Assembly: GCA_012032575.1 (NCBI GenBank)
Contig: JAAUSP010000048.1
Span: 1-23,421 of the forward strand
Direction: 5' to 3'
DNA from: Anaerolineales bacterium
Lineage (GTDB): Bacteria; Chloroflexota; Anaerolineae; 4572-78; J111
DNA: 23,421 nt
Shown here: piece by piece, positions 18,113-23,421 of the stretch
Numbering within the stretch: the first letter of the stretch is position 1
Layout of the letters: every line of letters begins with the position of its first letter
Made by a program: the position numbers and the translations under genes
Notes under the pieces: model-generated
The model's input: the letters and a program-made list of their open reading frames with translations, nothing else
The model's database searches: none
Told to the model about the DNA's origin: nothing

Positions 18113-19174
18113 TTAACGGTACGTGCCCGCCAGTTCCTCAACCACGGCGATGTTACTTTCGTCCACAAAGCCGGGGCCGGTAGCGGTAATATCAGTGGAG
18201 GGACCAATACCATAGCGGTGGAGCATCGCCCCCCAGAACACCGGCAGGTAGCCGACCATGTAGGGCTGGCCGTCAATGGCGAAAAGCGAGCTGCCGTCCT
18301 TGATTTTTTCCACAATTTTGGGACTCAGGTCAAAGGTACCGTGCAAAACATCGCCCGCTTCGAGACCTTCCGCTTCCATAAAAGCATAGAAGGGGTCGGC
18401 GCTGTTGGGACCGAGGGTCAGGAACATATCCACATCGGGATTGGCCGCAAAATAGTCGCTCAGGGTGGTGGTGGATTGGGCCGGGTCGTCCGAAACACCC
18501 AACACTTCGGTTTCAATCCCATCTTCGGCCAGCCGGTCGCTCAAGCCCTGGCAGCGCAAATCCAGCAATACGTGGCCCACTTGCTGGTTCACACAGACGG
18601 CTTTGGTGGCCCCACCGGCCAGGAGAAAGCGCTCGCCGGCCTGGTAGCCGCCCTGGTAATCATCCGGGCCAACGTAGGTGAGGTAAGGAATGCTCTCTTC
18701 TTTGGGCCGGATATCCCCACTGTCGTAGGCAATGACCGGAATACCGGCATCAATAGCCCGGCGAATGGGTTCGTCAAACAAAACGGCATCGGTGACCGTG
18801 ACCATCAAAACATCCGGATTGGCCGCCACAGCCCGGTCAATATTCTGGGCGGTCGCTTCCAGGTCAAATTTGTCGGTGGTCAGCAGGGTGACGTCAACCC
18901 CCAGGTCTTTGGCTGCGTCGTCACTGCCTTTTTCAACCACACACCAATAGGAGTCCCAGGCACAGGCCCCGTGCGAAACAGCATAAATATTAACCGGCGC
19001 TCGATCATCGGCCATTGCTTCTTCGGTCGGTTCCTCGGTGGGATCAGTCTGGACAAGTTCAACAGCCCCGACCTGGGTATTGTCTGCCGGCAAAGCAGCC
19101 AGAGTATAGCTGGCAAAAGCCAAAAGCAAACCCATCACCAAAACTAACACCAGAGTCAATCGTTTGAAGTTCAT
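18113..19174 (-). CDS. Sugar ABC transporter periplasmic substrate-binding protein
   Basis: A 353-aa RbsB-like (periplasmic-binding type 1) protein that captures the solute. ATG at 19174 has AAGGAGG four bases upstream. The first 26 residues form a signal peptide, MNFKRLTLVLVLVMGLLLAF, ending near SYTLAA; no lipobox cysteine is present, so it looks secreted rather than lipid-anchored. An acidic linker (TDPTEEPTEEAMADD) follows. The binding domains show VAANPDVLMVTVTDAV, AGIPVIAYDSG and VDMFLTLGPNSADPFYAF. It is followed by two hairpins and the permeases. The ligand is a monosaccharide or cyclitol by family, not determined further. Confidence 0.92.
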   Translation of the reverse strand: MNFKRLTLVLVLVMGLLLAFASYTLAALPADNTQVGAVELVQTDPTEEPTEEAMADDRAPVNIYAVSHGACAWDSYWCVVEKGSDDAAKDLGVDVTLLTTDKFDLEATAQNIDRAVAANPDVLMVTVTDAVLFDEPIRRAIDAGIPVIAYDSGDIRPKEESIPYLTYVGPDDYQGGYQAGERFLLAGGATKAVCVNQQVGHVLLDLRCQGLSDRLAEDGIETEVLGVSDDPAQSTTTLSDYFAANPDVDMFLTLGPNSADPFYAFMEAEGLEAGDVLHGTFDLSPKIVEKIKDGSSLFAIDGQPYMVGYLPVFWGAMLHRYGIGPSTDITATGPGFVDESNIAVVEELAGTYR

Positions 19175-19273
19175 TTTTCCTCCTTAGTGATTAATTAAAT
19201 ATTTGATGGTTGAATGACCGACTATTTTTGAACGTTCTCACCTCCTTCGTAAAGTGATGACTGATAACCGAAA

Positions 19274-20305
19274 TCACTGCCACGGCAAGCAAACGCCCTT
19301 CGCCCCGCGTCCGGCGGACAGTTCGGCAATGCCCTGGGGTAGCTCGGCCAGTGAGAGCCGGTGAGTAATCAGGTCGTCCAGCTTGACCGCACCGCTCTCC
19401 AATAGTCTGATCGCCTGCGGAAAAACCTGAATCCCGATAAAACTACCTAAAATACGGAGTTCCTGGCCCTGAATCTCGTGGGGACGAATCACCGCCTCGG
19501 CCTTGTGATTTTCACCAAACATAATGATCCGGCCCCCCTTGCGCGCCACCGCAACAGCCGCGCCCAATTCCGAGCCAACCGCATCCACCACCACATGCAC
19601 CCCTCGACCCGTTACCGCCCGCACCGCGTCGCGCAGATTGGCTTCGCGGGGATTGATGACCAAATCCGCCCCGGCCCGGTAAGCGAACTCACTCCGCCAG
19701 GGCGACACCTCCACCATCATCACCTGTCCTGCCCCGGCGGCCTTGAACACTTTCAAATAAACCAGTCCCGCCGGCCCCGCCCCGATAATGACCACATCTT
19801 CCCCCGGCAGCAGAGCCGCTTTTTGCACCCCGCCCAGCACGCAGGAAAGCAATTCCACAAAAGCCCCGGCCTCGACCGGCAGGTCCGGGCTGATCCTGGC
19901 TAAAGCTTTGGCCGGAGCCAGAGCGTAATGGGCAAAGCCGCCATCCACATCGCCGCCGATGGCGTACATATTCTCGCATAGATTGGGCCGGGCTTCGAGG
20001 CAGAACTGGCAGTAGCCGCAGGGAATGTCGGGGATGACCGCCACCCGGTCGCCGGGCTGGAACTGTTGAACGTCGCTGCCCACCTCGACCACCTGGCCGA
20101 TGTATTCATGGCCCAAAATGATACCCTTTTTGGCCTGCATCACCGGCGGCACAGCCAGAAAGCGCAAATCGGTGCCGCAAATGCCGCAGATTTCCACTTT
20201 GAGCAGGACATCCTGGGCCGTTTTGAGGCTGGGCGTCGGCACTTCCCGGATATCGAGCCGGCCTTCGCCCTCAAACACAGCGGCCAGCATTGTTTTTTCA
20301 GGCAT
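19274..20305 (-). CDS. Zinc-dependent medium-chain alcohol/polyol dehydrogenase
   Basis: Oxidises a sugar alcohol or related compound with NAD(P). The catalytic-zinc region is EICGICGTDL with GHEYIGQVVEVG. The structural-zinc cluster has four cysteines in CGYCQFCLEARPNLC. The Rossmann motif is VVIIGAGPAGL near residue 175. The length of 343 aa is full-size, in contrast to the remnant at 14321-14704. ATG at 20305 is used. It lies between the repressor and the binding protein, which suggests a role in the first oxidation step of the imported substrate. The sorbitol/threonine dehydrogenase branch fits best, but the substrate is unknown. Confidence 0.93.
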   Translation of the reverse strand: MPEKTMLAAVFEGEGRLDIREVPTPSLKTAQDVLLKVEICGICGTDLRFLAVPPVMQAKKGIILGHEYIGQVVEVGSDVQQFQPGDRVAVIPDIPCGYCQFCLEARPNLCENMYAIGGDVDGGFAHYALAPAKALARISPDLPVEAGAFVELLSCVLGGVQKAALLPGEDVVIIGAGPAGLVYLKVFKAAGAGQVMMVEVSPWRSEFAYRAGADLVINPREANLRDAVRAVTGRGVHVVVDAVGSELGAAVAVARKGGRIIMFGENHKAEAVIRPHEIQGQELRILGSFIGIQVFPQAIRLLESGAVKLDDLITHRLSLAELPQGIAELSAGRGAKGVCLPWQ

Positions 20306-20343
20306 AGATTATCCCTACCTTTTTGCTGACTGTTCAGCCCTCA

Positions 20344-20425
20344 TGTCATTTCGAGGCCGTAGGCCGAGAAATCCCTACCGAGCTACATAGGTATCGAACG
20401 ATTTCTCCCTTCGGTCGAAATGACA
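20344..20425. repeat. Dispersed palindromic element, TGTCATTTCGA family, copy 2
   Basis: It has perfect 11-bp end repeats, TGTCATTTCGA (20344-20354) and TCGAAATGACA (20415-20425), and contains a CGAGAAATC-type inner motif. Its left flank CAGCCCTCA is shared with copy 3. Confidence 0.88.
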
Positions 20426-20462
20426 TGCCTGAGCAGTTACCCTTTTTGTTAGGTATTCGATT

Positions 20463-20517
20463 CGTGTTGCGTGTTGCGTCTTCCGTTTATCTTACGCAAG
20501 ACGCAACACGCAACACG
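20463..20517. repeat. Perfect 20-bp short-word palindrome after the LacI-family gene
   Basis: CGTGTTGCGTGTTGCGTCTT (20463-20482) is exactly complementary to 20498-20517 around a 15-base loop. The word is CGTGTTG, 7 bp. It starts 12 bp after the stop of the repressor gene. There is no T-run on the minus strand, so it is a stable hairpin rather than a classic terminator. Confidence 0.92.
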
Positions 20518-20528
20518 TTTTGACCGAT

Positions 20529-21551
20529 TCAAATTTTGGCCCCACCGACCACCCCGGTCGACTCCCGCACAATCAATTCGCTCGGCAGCACCCACTTTTC
20601 AACCACAGGCTTGCCGGCCAGCAGGTCCAAAACCATTTGCACGGCCTTCTCGCCCATTTCTCGCTTGGCCTGGGCGATGGTGGTCAGCGGCGGCTCGAAA
20701 TAGGGCGCCAGGGCAATGTCGTCAAAGCCGATAATAGATAAATCCTGGGGAATCCGCCGGCCGGTCGCGGATGCCGCTCGTATGGCTCCCAGCGCGGTCA
20801 CGTCGTTATAGCAAAAAACAGCGGTCGGCGGATCGGGCAGGGCCAAAAGCTGCTGCATAGCTGTCAAGCCGCCCTGAGCAAAGTTAGTACCCCGGCCAAT
20901 TAACATCGGATCAAGCGATATACCTGCCCCTTGTAGCGCCTGTTCATAGCCCTGCTGCCGCTCGACGCTGTCCCATTCGTTGCTGGGACCGGCAATATAA
21001 GCAATCCGGCGATGCCCCAAATCCAGCAGGTGCTGCGTTGCCGCCCGGCCGCCGCCGAGGTTGTCGGTTTCAATTGAATAGCCGACATGCTGCTGGTGGA
21101 CGTTATTGATAATGACAATGGGTGTTTCTATTTCGGGCGAACCAAACAGCCGCTGCTTGGCTTCGGTGCTGGCACAGGCGGCGACCAAAATGATGCCATC
21201 CACCCGCCGTTCGCGCAGGGTTTGAATGGCCGCCAGTTCATAATCGGGCTTGCCGTCGGAGTTGGTCAGGATGACGCTATAGCCGCGATTGACCGCCGTT
21301 TCCTCGATCCCCTGAATGACCTCGGCAAAAAACAGATCGGTGATTTTGGTGACAACAATGCCGATGGTATTGGTATGGCGCGTGACCAGGCTGCGGGCAA
21401 TGGCGCTGGGCAAATAGCCCATCTCAACCGCCTTGCGCTGGATCAGCTCGCGCGTCTCCAGCTTGACCCGCGGACTGTTATTCAACGCCCGCGAGACGGT
21501 GCTGTAAGAAATATTCATGACTTTGGCAATGTCTTTGATCGAGACGGTCAT
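20529..21551 (-). CDS. LacI-family transcriptional regulator
   Basis: A 340-aa repressor. The N-terminal helix-turn-helix begins MTVSIKDIAKVMNISYSTVS and continues RALNNSPRV, with the hinge-helix region SAIARSLVTRHTNTIG. The remainder is a periplasmic-binding-like effector domain, with GIILVAACA, VFCYNDVTALGAIRA and IIGFDDIALAPYFEPPLTT. I start it at ATG 21551 because the helix-turn-helix begins there; the frame upstream runs through the operator region. Two palindromic sites lie upstream of the gene, one overlapping its promoter, so autoregulation is likely. It should sense the cluster's sugar or a derivative. Confidence 0.94.
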   Translation of the reverse strand: MTVSIKDIAKVMNISYSTVSRALNNSPRVKLETRELIQRKAVEMGYLPSAIARSLVTRHTNTIGIVVTKITDLFFAEVIQGIEETAVNRGYSVILTNSDGKPDYELAAIQTLRERRVDGIILVAACASTEAKQRLFGSPEIETPIVIINNVHQQHVGYSIETDNLGGGRAATQHLLDLGHRRIAYIAGPSNEWDSVERQQGYEQALQGAGISLDPMLIGRGTNFAQGGLTAMQQLLALPDPPTAVFCYNDVTALGAIRAASATGRRIPQDLSIIGFDDIALAPYFEPPLTTIAQAKREMGEKAVQMVLDLLAGKPVVEKWVLPSELIVRESTGVVGGAKI

Positions 21552-21597
21552 TAATATTCTTCTAAAAAATTGTAGCCCAGAATTAGCCGAACAAAAT

Positions 21598-21609
21598 ACA
21601 AACGTTTGC
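21598..21609. promoter_or_regulatory. LacI-type operator 1 (downstream of the repressor's promoter)
   Basis: ACAAACGTTTGC, core palindrome CAAACGTTTG at 21599-21608. Its centre is 96 bp from the next site, about nine helical turns, which would allow DNA looping. Confidence 0.75.
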
Positions 21610-21679
21610 ATTGACAGCGGACAAAATAGCAGCGAGGGTATTTTGTTAGCTGCCAGCATCGGGGGAAACAGTCGAGCCG

Positions 21680-21708
21680 AGTTTAGCATGAATACAAACG
21701 TTTGTCAA
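21680..21708 (-). promoter_or_regulatory. Promoter of the LacI-family gene
   Basis: On the minus strand, a perfect TTGACA (21708-21703) and TAAACT (21685-21680) are 17 bases apart. Operator 2 covers part of the -35 box and the spacer, so a bound repressor would block RNA polymerase. Confidence 0.75.
21694..21705. promoter_or_regulatory. LacI-type operator 2 overlapping the promoter
   Basis: ACAAACGTTTGT, a perfect 12-base palindrome sharing AATACAAACGTTTG with operator 1. LacI-family operators are typically palindromes centred on CG, which fits. Confidence 0.8.
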
Positions 21709-21968
21709 AATAAATAAAACAGAATTCTCTAATATAACTCTAACATCACTTTAAATTTCTTCTAATATACCGTGCCTAAAATTAAGCTATACCGTTACTA
21801 ATCAGCCCTCATGTCATTTCGAGGCTAAAAGCCGAGAAATCTTTGAGACCGTTGTCTCTGCAATCCACGGATTAGGACGCTTCGCGTCTCGCTCCTATCG
21901 TTGCTCGAAATGACAATGGCTGAGTAGTTACGTTGGATTAACCCTATTAAAACAAGGAGTTTAGAGAA
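21709..21968. other. Intergenic region upstream of the HtrA protease gene
   Basis: AT-rich sequence (21709-21800) with no convincing paired promoter boxes, then copy 3 of the palindromic element, then the ribosome site. I see no gene here. Confidence 0.6.
21812..21915. repeat. Dispersed palindromic element, TGTCATTTCGA family, copy 3
   Basis: It has perfect 12-bp end repeats, TGTCATTTCGAG (21812-21823) and CTCGAAATGACA (21904-21915), with an inner CGCTTCGCG-type segment. The flanks CAGCCCTCA and CTGAG-AGTTAC are shared with copy 2. Confidence 0.88.
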
Positions 21969-23273
21969 ATGACCAGTAAAACCGCTTTACCTTTCAAACT
22001 TTTAATTGTTACTTTCACCGCTGTCCTGTTAGTGGCGATGCTCGGATCGTTTGCCGGTGGGGTCATTTTTTCCACCTATTTTGGCAGCGACGCTCAGGCC
22101 GCCCCCGGCCTTCCCGCGGCGAGTTTGCCCCAGGTTGAGGCCAAACCCGCTGCCCAACAAGCCGACATTTTGACAGCTTATGAAAATGCGTTGAGCGACA
22201 TTTATGCCGCGACGCTGCCTTCGGTAGTCAGCATCAGAGTGACCCAGAGAGTTGACCGGCCCACCGGGCTGCTCAACCCGTTTGATTTTGGTAAACCTGA
22301 AACGCCCCTGCCCGAAGAACAACAGCAGGTACCGCCCCAGGAGTTTTTTGATCGGGGGTTGGGAACCGGCTTTGTCTGGGATACGGATGGGCATATTGTG
22401 ACCAATCATCACGTGGTTGCCGATGCCACGGATATCGAGGTCATCTTTGCCAACGGCGAAACGGCCAAAGCTGAACTGTTGGGGAGCGATCCCAATGCCG
22501 ATTTGGCCGTGATTAAGGTAGATCTGCCGGCCTCCCAATTGCAGCCGGTCACGCTGGGCGACAGCGACGCGGTCAAAGTCGGCCAGCTTACCATTGCCAT
22601 TGGCAGCCCCTTTGGGCAGGAATTTACCATGACCAGCGGCATTGTCAGCGCCGTAGGCCGGACCATCCGTAGCGGCAACGCCCTCTTCTCCATTCCCCAA
22701 GCCATCCAAACCGATGCCTCGATCAACCCCGGCAACTCCGGCGGCCCGCTGCTGGACCGAGAAGGGGCGGTGATTGGCATTAACAGCCAGATTTTGAGCC
22801 GCAGCGGCAGCAACAGCGGCATCGGCTTTGCCGTGCCGATCAACACCGCCAAGCAGGTTGTGCCCACCCTGATCAAGGGCGAGGATTACGAATATGCCTG
22901 GCTGGGCATCAGCGGCGGGACCATCACCCCGGAAGTGGCTGAATTTATGAAACTGCCCCAGGATACCGAGGGCGCACTGGTGATTGATGTCACCCAGGAC
23001 GGCCCGGCTGACAAAGCCGGACTGGTCGGCAGCGACAAAACGTTGACCGTAGCCGGGCAGGAGTACCAGCTTGGCGGCGATGTGATTACCACCATCAACG
23101 GCCAGCCGATCAAAAGCATGGATGACCTGATCAGCTACCTCATCCAGGAAACCCGCCCCGGCGACACCGCCGAACTGCAAGTGATCCGCTCCAACGGGCA
23201 GCAGGAGACCGTCAGCGTAACCCTGGGGGTTCGCCCCAGCGCCGCAGACCTGGCCGAATCGGCGCGGGAATAG
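21969..23273 (+). CDS. HtrA/DegP-type S1C serine protease, membrane-anchored
   Basis: An envelope quality-control protease of 434 aa. An N-terminal membrane anchor (about residues 10-35) is followed by an Ala/Pro-rich linker. The trypsin-like domain has the triad His148 (TNHHVV), Asp178 (NADLAVIKV) and Ser257 (INPGNSGGPL). One PDZ domain occupies about 309-425, starting YAWLGISGG and including GPADKAGL and GGDVITTINGQPI. ATG at 21969 has AAGGAG nine bases upstream. One PDZ domain and an uncleaved anchor are typical of DegS or Gram-positive and Chloroflexota HtrA rather than DegP. It stands alone, with a strong hairpin and T-run after it. Confidence 0.95.
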   Translation: MTSKTALPFKLLIVTFTAVLLVAMLGSFAGGVIFSTYFGSDAQAAPGLPAASLPQVEAKPAAQQADILTAYENALSDIYAATLPSVVSIRVTQRVDRPTGLLNPFDFGKPETPLPEEQQQVPPQEFFDRGLGTGFVWDTDGHIVTNHHVVADATDIEVIFANGETAKAELLGSDPNADLAVIKVDLPASQLQPVTLGDSDAVKVGQLTIAIGSPFGQEFTMTSGIVSAVGRTIRSGNALFSIPQAIQTDASINPGNSGGPLLDREGAVIGINSQILSRSGSNSGIGFAVPINTAKQVVPTLIKGEDYEYAWLGISGGTITPEVAEFMKLPQDTEGALVIDVTQDGPADKAGLVGSDKTLTVAGQEYQLGGDVITTINGQPIKSMDDLISYLIQETRPGDTAELQVIRSNGQQETVSVTLGVRPSAADLAESARE

Positions 23274-23284
23274 TAACAGTAAAT

Positions 23285-23365
23285 GAGGCGAGGACTCGTG
23301 AGGCGAGGAGGCGATGTAAAGCAGTTCTTCGCCTCCTCGCTTCCTCGCCTCTTCGCCTCCTTTTT
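23285..23365. terminator. Short-word palindrome acting as terminator for the protease gene
   Basis: The left arm (23285-23314) and right arm (23329-23359) are made of GAGGCGAG-type words; the inner 12 bp (GCGAGGAGGCGA) pair perfectly. TTTTT follows at 23361-23365 on the plus strand, so this copy of the repeat class would also work as an intrinsic terminator. Confidence 0.75.
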
Positions 23366-23376
23366 GAAGAGGAGAT

Positions 23377-23421
23377 ATGTCTTGCCAGTGCTGCCTTAAC
23401 CTCTTCTGTACTTATTATGTC
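23377..23421 (+). CDS. Possible start of a gene cut by the right edge
   Basis: ATG at 23377 follows AGAGGAG at three to four bases and opens 15 codons, MSCQCCLNLFCTYYV, with no stop before the edge. Four cysteines in 11 residues are notable. The fragment is too short to identify and may be chance. Confidence 0.25.
   Translation, partial: MSCQCCLNLFCTYYV

Noticed and set aside
22029..23180. Long minus-strand open frame opposite the HtrA gene
   Set aside because: The plus strand holds a full catalytic triad and PDZ domain; the antisense frame has no recognisable domain.
12866..23365. CRISPR-like arrays suggested by many regular short repeats
   Set aside because: Units are 6-10 bp with no spacers of constant length, and no cas gene is present.

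Overview
The window looks like a bacterial chromosome segment of moderate GC. Gene content and the habit of carrying short-word repeats in most gaps suggest Chloroflexota (Anaerolineae or a relative). That placement is an inference from gene style; there is no rRNA or marker gene to prove it. I see no tRNA, rRNA, IS element, prophage or CRISPR array.

Layout. (1) 1-4103, minus strand: a carbamoyl-phosphate synthase operon, carA - 86-aa unknown - retropepsin-like protease - carB (cut by the left edge), behind a sigma70-type promoter. (2) 4158-8229: a PPDK regulatory protein (plus) converges on pyruvate phosphate dikinase (minus) across a bidirectional terminator; both reading frames carry single-base frameshifts. 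(3) 8263-11722: two unrelated MNT-HEPN nucleotidyltransferase/HEPN pairs on opposite strands, with an M23 peptidase between them. Upstream of the peptidase lies a ykkC-class riboswitch with its own promoter and a downstream terminator-like hairpin. (4) 11822-21708, minus strand: a sugar or polyol uptake and catabolism cluster. In transcription order it holds a LacI-family repressor, a zinc alcohol dehydrogenase, a periplasmic binding protein, two different permeases, a single-domain ATPase, a dehydrogenase remnant with its middle deleted, a frameshifted DegT aminotransferase and a Gfo/Idh/MocA oxidoreductase. (5) 21969-23273, plus strand: a membrane-anchored HtrA/DegP-type protease.

Two themes cut across the genes. 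First, many intergenic regions hold a hairpin or repeat whose arms are tandem copies of a short word, usually 7 bp, and each locus uses its own word. The same kind of sequence has entered the coding regions of carA and carB in frame, four times, at variable loops. Second, four single-base indels break three conserved genes, all at short homopolymers, and a fifth gene has lost about 200 codons in frame. The indels look more like base-calling errors than decay, but resequencing is needed to tell.

How the genes work together: the LacI-type regulator probably controls its own promoter and the sugar cluster through ACAAACGTTTGT-type operators. The transporter brings in a sugar or cyclitol, and the two dehydrogenases, the aminotransferase and the Gfo/Idh enzyme process it. 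PPDK and its regulatory kinase/phosphorylase form a matched pair in central metabolism. The MNT-HEPN pairs are toxin-antitoxin or defence candidates.
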